Of a stretch of 64,000 bases of DNA, positions 1 through 8,956 are shown piece by piece. How positions within the stretch are numbered: the stretch's first letter is position 1; every line of letters starts with the position of its first letter. Where the stretch lies: contig CAZWXI010000001.1 of the NCBI GenBank assembly GCA_964637845.1, positions 1-64,000 of the forward strand, written 5' to 3'. A program made the position numbers and the translations under genes. The notes under the pieces are model-generated. The model was not told the DNA's origin, searched no databases, and saw nothing but the letters and a program-made list of their open reading frames with translations. The stretch is from PGYU01 sp964637845 (GTDB taxonomy: Bacteria > Bacteroidota > Ignavibacteria > Kapaibacteriales > UBA2268).

Positions 1-1
1 A

Positions 2-883
2 TCTTATTTAGAGAATCCGCATTGTAAAATGTACGGAGCTCATCCGAATAAAAATCCCGACTATTTTTATAAGAATTCTTATGCTCATGAATACATTTTC
101 ATTCATCGCGGCAGAGGTGTGTTATTTTCTGATTATGGAAAACTCAAATTTGTAGAAGGCGACCAAATCGTTGTTCCGCAATCAACTATTTATCAAATGT
201 TTTTCGATAGTTTTGATGATAACAAAATTGTGGTAATTGAATCTGCTACACCATTTGAAATACCCAAACATTATCGCAACGAATACGGACAATTAGAAGA
301 ACATGCTCCGTACGAGGAACGCGATTTCAAGCTACCCGAATTTCAGGGATCCATAGACGAAACCGGTGAATTCCAATTACTGATGAAAGCGGGCAACAGA
401 CTCTTCGAATACATATTGCCGAATCATCCCTTCGATGTTGTAGGTTGGGATGGCTATCTATATCCATATAGCTTCAATATTAAAGATTATAATCCCAAAG
501 TCGGCAGAATTCACTTGCCACCGCCTGTGCATCTTTTGTATAATACCAAGCATTTTGTTTTATGCAACTTCAACCCGCGACCCTTCGACTGGCATGAGAA
601 CGCAGTTCCGGCACCTTATTATCATTCAAATATTGACAGTGCCGAGGTCCTATACTATGTTGAGGGCGACTTCATGAGCCGAAAAGGAGTAGGTATCGGT
701 TCAGTAACATTGCATCCGTTGGGCATTCCGCATGGACCACAACCCGGCAAAACCGAAGCGAGCATCGGAGCTGACTTCACTCATGAGTATGCTTTGATGT
801 TGGACACTTTCGAGCCGCTTTTACCCACAATTAACGTAAGAGATGCAGAAGACAAAAACTATCCGTATAGTTGGCTTGAGTAA
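2..883 (+). CDS. hmgA: Homogentisate 1,2-dioxygenase, 5' end cut by window edge
   Basis: This enzyme opens the ring of homogentisate to maleylacetoacetate in tyrosine and phenylalanine breakdown, using a non-heme Fe(II). The reading frame is open to the left edge of the window and reads in frame through codons before the first ATG at 29, so the true N-terminus lies outside; 293 residues are visible against about 380 in bacterial relatives. The cupin-type C-terminal half is intact. YYHSNIDSAE supplies a His and a Glu at the spacing of the known iron ligands, and HPLGIPHGPQPG supplies the second His. The stop is only 20 bases from the convergent oligopeptidase gene. No other gene of the homogentisate pathway is visible here. 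Identification is firm; the start is not in the window. Confidence 0.93.
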   Translation, partial: SYLENPHCKMYGAHPNKNPDYFYKNSYAHEYIFIHRGRGVLFSDYGKLKFVEGDQIVVPQSTIYQMFFDSFDDNKIVVIESATPFEIPKHYRNEYGQLEEHAPYEERDFKLPEFQGSIDETGEFQLLMKAGNRLFEYILPNHPFDVVGWDGYLYPYSFNIKDYNPKVGRIHLPPPVHLLYNTKHFVLCNFNPRPFDWHENAVPAPYYHSNIDSAEVLYYVEGDFMSRKGVGIGSVTLHPLGIPHGPQPGKTEASIGADFTHEYALMLDTFEPLLPTINVRDAEDKNYPYSWLE

Positions 884-903
884 GCAATTATTTTTCTAAA
901 ATA

Positions 904-2778
904 TTACGATTCCATCAACTTCTCGAGTTCGTCAAGATAGCGTTTGATTTTCTTTATAGTTAGTTCAATCGGTTTTGGTGAACTCATATCCACGCCGGCT
1001 TTTTTGAGAACATTTATAGGATAATCCGAACTCCCCGACGACAAGAACTCCAAATACCGCTTAATTGCCGGCTCACCCTCAGATTTGATTTGTTCAGCTA
1101 AAGCATGTGCAGCGGCAAATCCAGTTGCATATTGATAAACATAGAAATTATACTTCACGAGATGATGTACTCTTGCCCAAGATAAACCCTCTTCGTAGTC
1201 TGTTATCATCTCGGGTCCCCAATATTTTTGGTACATTTTCGCAAAAAGTTCAGTTAATTGGTCGGCTGTAAGCATTTCTCCACTTTGAGCTTTCTCGTGA
1301 GTAATCATTTCGAATTCAGCGAACCTTGTTTGTCTGAAAAATGTCATTTGTGCTGAAATGAGAAATTTTTCAAGCAATTCCACTTTTTCTTCCTTTGTTT
1401 TGGCATTTTCGAGCAAATAGTCAAGCAGTAAAGCTTCATTTGTGATAGAAGCAACTTCAGCAACAAATATTGAATATCCCGCATAATGATACGGTTGCGT
1501 CCTCTCACTAAAAAAGGAGTGCATATTGTGCCCGATTTCATGAGTTAGAGTAAACATATCGTCCATTGTGTTGTTCCAATTCAATAAAATGAACGGATGC
1601 GGCCCGGCACCTGAACTGTTTGAATACGCACCTGCTCGTTTGCCCTTAGTCTCGTAAACGTCCACATAGCGATTATCAAAACCGTACGCAACCTCCTTCA
1701 CATATTCCTCTCCTAACGGCTTAAGTGATTTTAGAACTATATTCTTTGCTTCTTCGTAAGTGTATTTTCTTTGCGTCGCGGGGAATAAGGTTACATATGT
1801 ATCATACGGGTGAAAATCCTCCAGTTTTAAAGCTCTTTTCTTTATACTTGCCCATCTATGCAAAACGTTAAGATTTTCATTTACGCTTTTTATCAAATTT
1901 TTATAAACTTCGACAGGAATATTATCGCCCTTCAAAGCCGCTTCAAGTGGCGAGGAATAATTACGAATTTGAGAGTTTATCAATCTTTGCTTAACTTTCG
2001 AATTATAAAGCATAGCCATAGTGCCTTTAAGTTTGTTGTACGGTTCGTAGGTCGCTTTGTAAACATCGCGCCTGTAACTTCTGTCTAATTCAAATAAAGC
2101 GGCTCAGTAGCGTCCGTGCGAAACTTGCATATCACTTCCATCATCAAGTTTTATTTTCGGAAAAGGCAGTTCAGCGTCATTTAGAATTGAATAGGTATTG
2201 TTAGCAGTCTGAAAAATCGGTACTAACGTAGCAAGCAACTTCTCTTGCTCAGCGGGGAGAGTATGGTCTCGCATACTGTATATTGATTCTAAAAGATGCT
2301 TGTATTCCTTGAGAATCGGTTCTTTTAACATTATATTGAATTGCTCTTTCGGAATCGCTATCAATTCTGGATTAATAAATGACGATGCGGCAGAAATTTC
2401 AGATGAGAGTTTCTGGACCCTGTCGAACATTACTTGGTATTTACCTTCATTCAAATCAGTATCCCTTGCAAGCGAAACATATAAATAGACTCTCGAAAAA
2501 GATGCCCAAATGTCGTTGCTGAATTTTAGACAATCAAAGATAATCTTGGATGAAGTACCGAGCTTACCGTTAAATTGAGTTATCTGACCGTATTCCTTGC
2601 TTATTCGTTGGAATTCGTTTTCCCAATCAGCCTCTGTCGCAAAAATATCCGCTATGTTCCACTTATATTTATCGTCTATTTCAGCACGTGTGGGCAATTG
2701 TTTAGTTTGTGAATTTGCAATCATCGTTGCTCCAATGAAAATTGTGAATATTATTATGCATTTTAACATATTGCACAT
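904..2778 (-). pseudogene. Secreted oligoendopeptidase F-like M3 metallopeptidase, interrupted by an in-frame TGA
   Basis: Both halves read in one frame: residues 1-224 run from 2778 to a TGA at 2104-2106, and the frame stays open from 2103 to 904. Read through, it gives a 624-residue M3 peptidase, the normal family length. The N-terminus has a signal peptide, and AAGGA precedes the ATG. The zinc motif HEIGH lies at about residues 413-417 and the third ligand in VAEVAS near 441, so all catalytic residues are in the downstream half. The break falls in the conserved HGRY segment joining the two lobes, where relatives have one ordinary residue. TGA ends many other genes in this window, so general recoding is unlikely. 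It could be a true nonsense mutation, a sequencing error or readthrough; internal starts (2019) could give a truncated catalytic half. Confidence 0.85.
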
Positions 2779-2886
2779 AAATTTTTTCCTTGATAGTTTA
2801 AATGTTATCTTTACTTTGATAAAAAATAAATTGTTTAAAAATATTATTCAAAACTATAAATAAATTCTTTAAGATTAACGTAAAAA

Positions 2887-4560
2887 ATGCTCGATAACCG
2901 AACATATAAATTACTTCATGAAATTAGAATCATTATCATAACGGCAATTTTAGTGTTTAGCTTTCCAGAATATCAATTTGCCTCAGATATATTTTCCAAA
3001 GACGAACAAATAAGTTCTTTCAATCTTAGAAAATATGTTACAAAACTCGGGCACGACTCTATGCTCGGAAGACCGACAGATGGATTGAGAGGAAACAAAG
3101 CTGCTGAAATTATAGCCAATGCTCTCAAAGAATATGGAATAACTCCCGGTTTTAACAATTCCTTTTATCAGAATGTACCTCTGCACGAGATTAAGGTACT
3201 ACCGGAGTCGGAGTTGAGATTCATATCAAACGATACTTTTTCATTATCACTAAATGACGATTATCTTGTGCATTCCTCGGGGATGATGTCTTATTTCCCG
3301 AGACCTGTGGAAACTGTTTTTGCAGGTTTCGGCATTTTTGCTCCTGAATACGACTATAACGATTATTTGGGTATCAATGTTAAAGGCAAAGTTGTCATTG
3401 TAATGAGCGGAGAACCATATTCCGAAGACCCTGCGTATTTTAACGGAATTTTCCCGACTCGCTATTCAGGTCACCAATACAAAGCGAAAGAAGCATTAGC
3501 AAGAGGTGCAAGAGCTTGTATTATACTGGTGACCGATTATGATTTACGGCTTAAACCATGGGCTAATATGCTCGTAGATTTTCATCCTCCCGAAATGACG
3601 CTCGCCCAAAGTGCTACCGAAATATTGACTATATTAATACCTCTTTATAAAGTCAAATCACTGATAGCAGGCTCCGGTATTGATGTTCATCAAGATGAAA
3701 AAGGAGAAATAAGTTTCAAAGGTAGTATCAAAAATTCGTTTTATTTTCAGTTTAAAGGTAAGTATTCCGATAAAACACTTCTTGCTCCCAATGTCATTGG
3801 TTTAATCGAAGCGAAAGACAATAATATTCGTGACGAGTTCCTGATAGTTTCGGCTCATTATGACCATTTGGGGATAGGCATACCTCTGGACGGAGATTCA
3901 ATTTATAATGGTGTTCTTGATAATGCTCTCGGTGTATCCGCATTACTTGAACTTGCGAGAGTTTTGAAGCTCTTGCAAAGTGAATTAAAAAGACATATCA
4001 TTGTGCTTTTTACAACCGCTGAAGAGCGAGGTCTACTGGGCAGTATTTATTATGTACGTAATCCTATCGTACCACTGTATAAAACTGTTGCAAATATTAA
4101 TATCGACGGAGTAGCATTTATTGATAATTTTAATTCTATCATCGGTGTAGGTTCCATGTATTCCGAGCTACATGATATTCTTAGCTATGTTGCCGAAAGC
4201 AAAGGATTATATGCGGAAGATTTGCCATATGAAGTATCAACAATCGAAGCTTTTAATCGCTCTGACCAAACTATTTTTGCACAAGCAGGTGTTCCTTCAA
4301 TTTTAGTGCTTGACGGCACTGATTATGTCAATGTTTCTCATGATTATGGCTTCTATCGCTTATTTGATTATTTTGTCAACATATATCACACACCGGCTGA
4401 TGAGCTTAATATTTTAATAAATTATGACGCTTCGGTGCAGTATACAAATTTTTTGTTAAATTTGATAATTGAGATTTCAAACAGGGGTAAAAATCCCGAA
4501 TGGTATCGCGGAAGTCCGTTTGAAATGGAAAGATTACGAAGCAGAGCCGAAAGGAGATAA
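2887..4560 (+). CDS. Secreted M28-family zinc aminopeptidase with inserted PA domain
   Basis: This is a 557-residue exopeptidase of the M28 clan, likely exported, since a hydrophobic segment at residues 14-32 follows a basic N-terminus. A protease-associated (PA) domain of about 140 residues lies before the catalytic part. All di-zinc ligands of M28 are present: H in SAHYDHLG, D in LDNALG, the EE pair in TTAEERGLLG, D in NINIDGVA and H in YHTPAD. It likely trims peptides outside the inner membrane, as the divergent M3 peptidase probably did. The two genes are separated by 108 bases that must hold both promoters. The next gene starts directly at its stop codon, suggesting one transcript. Substrate is unknown; the family call is secure. 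Confidence 0.9.
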   Translation: MLDNRTYKLLHEIRIIIITAILVFSFPEYQFASDIFSKDEQISSFNLRKYVTKLGHDSMLGRPTDGLRGNKAAEIIANALKEYGITPGFNNSFYQNVPLHEIKVLPESELRFISNDTFSLSLNDDYLVHSSGMMSYFPRPVETVFAGFGIFAPEYDYNDYLGINVKGKVVIVMSGEPYSEDPAYFNGIFPTRYSGHQYKAKEALARGARACIILVTDYDLRLKPWANMLVDFHPPEMTLAQSATEILTILIPLYKVKSLIAGSGIDVHQDEKGEISFKGSIKNSFYFQFKGKYSDKTLLAPNVIGLIEAKDNNIRDEFLIVSAHYDHLGIGIPLDGDSIYNGVLDNALGVSALLELARVLKLLQSELKRHIIVLFTTAEERGLLGSIYYVRNPIVPLYKTVANINIDGVAFIDNFNSIIGVGSMYSELHDILSYVAESKGLYAEDLPYEVSTIEAFNRSDQTIFAQAGVPSILVLDGTDYVNVSHDYGFYRLFDYFVNIYHTPADELNILINYDASVQYTNFLLNLIIEISNRGKNPEWYRGSPFEMERLRSRAERR

Positions 4561-4566
4561 GTGTTA

Positions 4567-5382
4567 ATGAAATTTTTCTGTTTTTTTATTTTCTGTTTTT
4601 TATTATCGTGTTCGACGACGGAATTTAAGTCCAAGAAAATTGTAATCGCCGGCAGCGACACCATGTATATGCTGTCTTTGAAATTAGCCGCAGAATACAT
4701 GAAACTCAAACCGGATGTTTCAATTTATGTATATAGTGGCGGAACTGCGGCAGGGTTCAAATCGCTGCATGACCGGAAGGCTGATATTTGTATGGCTTCA
4801 CGTAATGTCGAACCCAGCGAAGTACAAAAATTTGTCGAAGAATTCCGAACTATTGGTGTATCCCACCTTATAGCAAAAGATGCTCTCAGCATTTATGTAA
4901 ATGTTAGCAATCCTGTTAATGACCTTTCAATGTCACAATTACGGGATATTTTCAGTTGCAAAACCAGAAGTTGGTCTGAATTTGGATGGAAGGATTTACC
5001 CATAAATCCCGTCAATAGGCAAGAAAATTCCGGAACCCGAGAATATTTCCAAAACCATGTACTAGAGGAATTGGATTTCTGTAAAAACATTGCTGTGGTA
5101 CTATCCTTTAATAAACTAATCGAATTCATTCGCAACGATTCTCTTGCCATCGGATTCGGTGGAATCACTTCCGTCGAAGCTCTTAAGTATTTAAATATTA
5201 ACGGGGTGGAGCCGACTACTCAAAATGTTATTGATGACAAATATCCGATTATCAGGTATTTACAGTTTTACACCATTGACAATCCTCGCGGGCACATTAA
5301 AGATTTTTTGGATTGGTGTATAAGTCCCGATGCTCAGGATTTGATCCGCGAAATTGGCTTTATCCCAATTTGGACAAAGTAA
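4567..5382 (+). CDS. PstS-like phosphate/anion-binding lipoprotein
   Basis: This is a periplasmic solute-binding lipoprotein of the PstS/SphX type. The signal peptide ends in the lipobox LLSC. Next come the family features: an early IAGSDTMY segment, SGGTAAGF, and ENSGTREYF, equivalent to the SGTR anion loop of PstS. I chose ATG 4567 over a GTG at 4561 because AAGGAG at 4551-4556 lies at a better distance from it. That ribosome-binding site is inside the end of the M28 gene, so the two are coupled. No pstCAB or phoU is beside it, so it may feed a distant transporter or act as a phosphate sensor. Phosphate as ligand is inferred from the family. Confidence 0.78.
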   Translation: MKFFCFFIFCFLLSCSTTEFKSKKIVIAGSDTMYMLSLKLAAEYMKLKPDVSIYVYSGGTAAGFKSLHDRKADICMASRNVEPSEVQKFVEEFRTIGVSHLIAKDALSIYVNVSNPVNDLSMSQLRDIFSCKTRSWSEFGWKDLPINPVNRQENSGTREYFQNHVLEELDFCKNIAVVLSFNKLIEFIRNDSLAIGFGGITSVEALKYLNINGVEPTTQNVIDDKYPIIRYLQFYTIDNPRGHIKDFLDWCISPDAQDLIREIGFIPIWTK

Positions 5383-5396
5383 TTGCGTCATAATGT

Positions 5397-6254
5397 ATGA
5401 ACATTTTCGAACGATTTTTCGGGAACGTTTCTTTTAAATCGGACAACGATATCGAGCAAATGAAAATAGCTTCACGTATTGTTTCGGATACTTTAGCTAT
5501 GCTCGCAAGCGAAATCCGACCGGGAATAACCACCTTACGACTTGATGCTTTTGCCGAAGAATTTATACGCTCAAGAAATGCAATGCCTGCTTTTCTAAAT
5601 TTATACGGCTACCCAAATTCAATATGTACATCAATAAATGAAGAAATCGTTCACGCAATACCAAGCCAAAGGGCATTACAAGAGGGTGATATTTTGTCCA
5701 TAGATTGCGGTGCCGTTGTGAATGGTTTTTACTCAGACCAAGCATATACATTTGCTATCGGGGAAGTATCCGAATCAAAAAAACGTCTTATAACTGTCAC
5801 TTATCAATGCTTGGGATTTGCAATAAAAGAGTTGAGACCTTTTCGCAGAGTCGGTGATATCAGCCATGTTGTTCAATCACACGCCGAGCGTAACGGTTAT
5901 GGCGTTGTCAGAGAGTTAGTCGGGCACGGTATAGGCAGAAAAATTCATGAAAAACCACAAATTCCCAATCACGGGCGTAAAGCTACAGGAACAATGCTTT
6001 TGCCCGGTTTTGTCTTAGCAATAGAACCAATGCTTACTATGGGCACTTACCATACCCGAAAACTTCTCGATAATTGGACCATTGTAACTCAAGACGGTTT
6101 ACCCGCTGCTCATTTTGAGCATAATGTTGCAATAAGAAATGGTATAACAGAGTTGTTGTCTGATTTTACAAAAATTGAAAAGACTCTTAAGGATAGAGGT
6201 CTTTTTATCCCCATAGATTTTAACTCAATTAAACAAGCAATCCTCTACGAATGA
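5397..6254 (+). CDS. map: Methionine aminopeptidase, type I
   Basis: This cytosolic dimetal enzyme removes the initiator methionine from new proteins. The pita-bread fold is complete over 285 residues. The five metal ligands are present: two Asp in SIDCGAVVNGFYSDQAY, His in LVGHGIGR, Glu in AIEPML and Glu in HFEHNVAI. The C-terminus carries about 40 residues beyond the usual end, ending ILYE, of unknown purpose. It follows the PstS-like gene by 14 bases. Map is more often found next to secY and infA in ribosomal operons, so this copy may be a second paralogue; that cannot be settled from the window. Confidence 0.93.
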   Translation: MNIFERFFGNVSFKSDNDIEQMKIASRIVSDTLAMLASEIRPGITTLRLDAFAEEFIRSRNAMPAFLNLYGYPNSICTSINEEIVHAIPSQRALQEGDILSIDCGAVVNGFYSDQAYTFAIGEVSESKKRLITVTYQCLGFAIKELRPFRRVGDISHVVQSHAERNGYGVVRELVGHGIGRKIHEKPQIPNHGRKATGTMLLPGFVLAIEPMLTMGTYHTRKLLDNWTIVTQDGLPAAHFEHNVAIRNGITELLSDFTKIEKTLKDRGLFIPIDFNSIKQAILYE

Positions 6255-6412
6255 TGATTATGATGTATTAAATATTCAGTGCATTATTTTGTCACTTACG
6301 GCAATATTTTTGAATAGTTGTTGTTACAAATTGTATTTATTTGCTGAGTTATTCATTGCAGGTTAATAAAATATTATTATTTTGGCATTATATACTAACT
6401 TATTAAAAGATT

Positions 6413-6988
6413 ATGAAAAAACTTGTATTTATAGCATTAGCAACTTTCCTTAATATAAATTTATCATATGGGCAATTATACTTGGGCGGCGGACCTTCTT
6501 ACTTTATCCCTTCTGGCCCGTTGGCGCAAACTAGTGATAATCAACTTGGCCTTAATGTCCAACTCGAAAATCGCTATTATTGCAACTTGTGGTGGGGGAT
6601 TAGGGTTGAGTATTTTGATTTCGACAGGAAGCTGGAACCGTTTGATAGACCTTATATTGAAGATTATCTTACGATATCCCCGAACGTAAAAGTCAATTTT
6701 TCGAAAACTTCAATCATTGGTGATAATACCTGCAACGGAAAATTGATTCCATATATCAATTTTGGATTAATAGCTTCAATATCCTCAACTAATCAAACTC
6801 AAACTGATAAATTCGGCTTAGGTTTATTTAGTGGATTAGGCGTATCTTACGGGTTTACGATAGCAAAGATGTGTACCTCGCTCGATGTCTACGGTTCCTT
6901 TATTTCATCAAATTTGATTTATCGAGACGAAGCGAGAAGCGAAGCCAATGGACTGATTTTAGGATTAATTCTCAGTGTGAGGCTATGA
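6413..6988 (+). CDS. Small outer-membrane beta-barrel protein of unknown function
   Basis: A 191-residue protein with a cleavable signal peptide (MKKLVFIALATFLNINLSYG). The mature part has alternating hydrophobic and aromatic strands, for example YLGGGPSYF, WWGIRVEYF and YINFGLIAS, and ends in a strand with LSVRL. That is typical of 8-stranded outer-membrane barrels (OmpX/PorT-like). I do not recognise a specific family. It is the first gene of a four-gene run, and its TGA overlaps the ATG of the next gene as ATGA, so the two are translationally coupled. A 158-base gap upstream should contain the operon promoter. A role in envelope structure or secretion is inference. Confidence 0.65.
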   Translation: MKKLVFIALATFLNINLSYGQLYLGGGPSYFIPSGPLAQTSDNQLGLNVQLENRYYCNLWWGIRVEYFDFDRKLEPFDRPYIEDYLTISPNVKVNFSKTSIIGDNTCNGKLIPYINFGLIASISSTNQTQTDKFGLGLFSGLGVSYGFTIAKMCTSLDVYGSFISSNLIYRDEARSEANGLILGLILSVRL

Positions 6989-8109
6989 TGAATTATACTA
7001 AAATTATATTGCTGTCCATTACCGTTTTGCTATTAGTATCTTGCGGCAGTTTCAAACGCTCCGATGACGCAGTGAGAATTAAATCCCAATCGGCCGTCAA
7101 GTACAACGAATTATTTGACAAGGACAGTAATTTTGTGACAATCAGAAACGGCAATACACTTCGTGGTACAGTCGTCAAAATAATTGAAGTTTCATCTCCC
7201 GTTGATTGCACACCCGGCTTTGAGATTTACGAGACCAAAAAGTATGTCGTATTTTTGGACTCGTTGATGCTTGATACCAAATCACTCGAATTAATACCTA
7301 TCGAAGATGTAGAATTGATTGGTCCACAGCTTGGTAATTTACCTCCTAACGACTACGGAAACATCAACTGGTTCGAGAACTTCAATAATCCGCTCGACCC
7401 GATGGCAATTCGCGAAGTACCGGTTGAAAAATTCAGAATTTCATGCAAGGACACAAGTTTAATTTTCTGTGGATGCAGCCCATTCACCGTGCCCGCACTG
7501 AAATGTCCCGATTGCAAGTATAGCAATTATTTTGTTGAGTTGCGAGGAGCTACTGTAGCTTACCGTGATAGAAAACTTACAGATATCGATTTCACGCAAC
7601 AAATTTTCGAGGGGCGATCGGCATATTCTTTTGATGTAGCCGCAGGTTATCGTGCCGAAAAATGGGCACTGGGAGTTGTATTCAGCACGGGCGTACCAAT
7701 ATATAATTCATTTTTTGGCGAAGATTTACAACGTCCGTTCGGCTTACTGCACGGTAGATGGCATTTCGATGAGTTCATGTGCGTAAAGCCGTTTTTATTT
7801 GGAGAGCTTGGCTTGGCAGTAGATGATATTACGCTCGATTTGTTTCGTGTGGCAATTTGTCCCGAATGTAATGAAAAAATAAGAATTGAAGACCGGAGAA
7901 AGTTCGACATTTCAATCCCAGTCTCCTGGGGATTTGGAACAGGTCTTGATATACCATTACCGCTTTGTTGGTTCGATTTATCTTTCGATTTCGGTTATCG
8001 CTCCATAGCCATTGGTGAATATGTAGCTACATCAGGTTTTTCAAATGTACCCGCCAAAAGGCGTGTCAATATGTTTTTTTTCAGATTAGGTATCACTTTA
8101 GGATATTGA
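6985..8109 (+). CDS. Cysteine-rich lipoprotein with predicted barrel-like C-terminal half
   Basis: 374 residues. The start at ATG 6985 overlaps the previous stop (ATGA) and puts the signal peptide with lipobox LLVSC at the N-terminus; an upstream in-frame start would bury it. The middle has clustered cysteines (FCGCSP, then KCPDCKY about ten residues later, and CPECNEK near residue 296), spaced like a zinc knuckle or paired disulfides, which is unusual for an exported protein. The C-terminal 190 residues show alternating aromatic strands (AYSFDVAAGYRAEKWALGVV, WFDLSFDFGYR, FFRLGITLGY), suggesting a beta-barrel. I do not recognise the family. It sits in the envelope cassette, nine bases before the next lipoprotein gene. 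Confidence 0.6.
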   Translation: MMNYTKIILLSITVLLLVSCGSFKRSDDAVRIKSQSAVKYNELFDKDSNFVTIRNGNTLRGTVVKIIEVSSPVDCTPGFEIYETKKYVVFLDSLMLDTKSLELIPIEDVELIGPQLGNLPPNDYGNINWFENFNNPLDPMAIREVPVEKFRISCKDTSLIFCGCSPFTVPALKCPDCKYSNYFVELRGATVAYRDRKLTDIDFTQQIFEGRSAYSFDVAAGYRAEKWALGVVFSTGVPIYNSFFGEDLQRPFGLLHGRWHFDEFMCVKPFLFGELGLAVDDITLDLFRVAICPECNEKIRIEDRRKFDISIPVSWGFGTGLDIPLPLCWFDLSFDFGYRSIAIGEYVATSGFSNVPAKRRVNMFFFRLGITLGY

Positions 8110-8118
8110 GAGGTATAA

Positions 8119-8949
8119 ATGAAAATGACTTATCAACAATATTTAATTATCGGATTTCTTATATTACTGCTTTATTCATGTTGCGATTGTCCGTTAGACC
8201 CGACTCGGAATCCAATTATTTGTAAGGTTCGAGAAGTTACTATAACTGAATTTAATCCGGGAATTAACAAAATTAATGACACAACATTTATTCCCGTTCC
8301 TGAATATTCAATTCATACATACAGATTTCCCCAAAGTGATGCAAGTTCGGGCACTCTGCCGAATGACGAGAGGTTTGCAGATAAAGAAATCATTCCAATC
8401 GCTTCAATACCAGCAGGCGAGGGCTACAGAGCCGTAATATTGGACAAATATCCCATTAACAATGATTTAAAATCCGATATCATGGTTATTTCAGCGGACC
8501 CCGTTGCTCAGAGTGCGGTTTTAAGATTTGGTGGTTTTCTGCAAAAACTGAATCTGAAATTTATGTCAGAAAATGCCCGTGAGTTTTGTGAATTCATCGA
8601 AGCCCACAGAAGTCAAATTGACAACGGTTTCTCAGATTTGGCTCAATACGGAAAAGGAATTCAAGGTTCTACAACTAGTACCTACAATATCGGTAACATT
8701 GATATCATTGATGCTACGGGACAAATAGTTACAAGTCAAACAGGTTTGGATCGCCTTAGCCAAGAGCAGATTGCCAATCTTCTCAGGATAGTTAATGATA
8801 ACAATGTTAATGTTTTTGTGGAAATCGGCGATGTCTTTGTTTACCAGGCTATTGATGGAATAAGATTTATTTTTACTATTGCTGACGTCCGACGCGGGAC
8901 ATTCGACCCCCAAAAACGCCGGGTTTCTATTATGTTCAACAGAATATGA
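8119..8949 (+). CDS. Lipoprotein of unknown function
   Basis: 276 residues, starting with an inner hydrophobic stretch and a lipobox ending LLYSC that is directly followed by further cysteines (CCDC). GAGAGGT lies just upstream of the start codon. The rest is soluble, with no membrane segment and no motif I recognise; a central part mentions no catalytic signature. Position, third in a run of four exported proteins with 7-9 base gaps, suggests it works with the adjacent barrel and PD40-like lipoprotein. Lipidation is well supported; function is unknown. Confidence 0.6.
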   Translation: MKMTYQQYLIIGFLILLLYSCCDCPLDPTRNPIICKVREVTITEFNPGINKINDTTFIPVPEYSIHTYRFPQSDASSGTLPNDERFADKEIIPIASIPAGEGYRAVILDKYPINNDLKSDIMVISADPVAQSAVLRFGGFLQKLNLKFMSENAREFCEFIEAHRSQIDNGFSDLAQYGKGIQGSTTSTYNIGNIDIIDATGQIVTSQTGLDRLSQEQIANLLRIVNDNNVNVFVEIGDVFVYQAIDGIRFIFTIADVRRGTFDPQKRRVSIMFNRI

Positions 8950-8956
8950 TGATACA

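Noticed and set aside
450..677. 75-residue open frame inside the homogentisate dioxygenase gene
   Set aside because: Another frame of a well-supported gene; no domain, ribosome site or plausible composition.
2104..2106. TGA as selenocysteine codon
   Set aside because: The position is not catalytic in M3 peptidases and has no Cys in relatives; no SECIS-like hairpin evident after it.
2104..2106. Genome-wide recoding of TGA
   Set aside because: TGA is the clear end of several genes here, for example 31299, 34063 and 38954.
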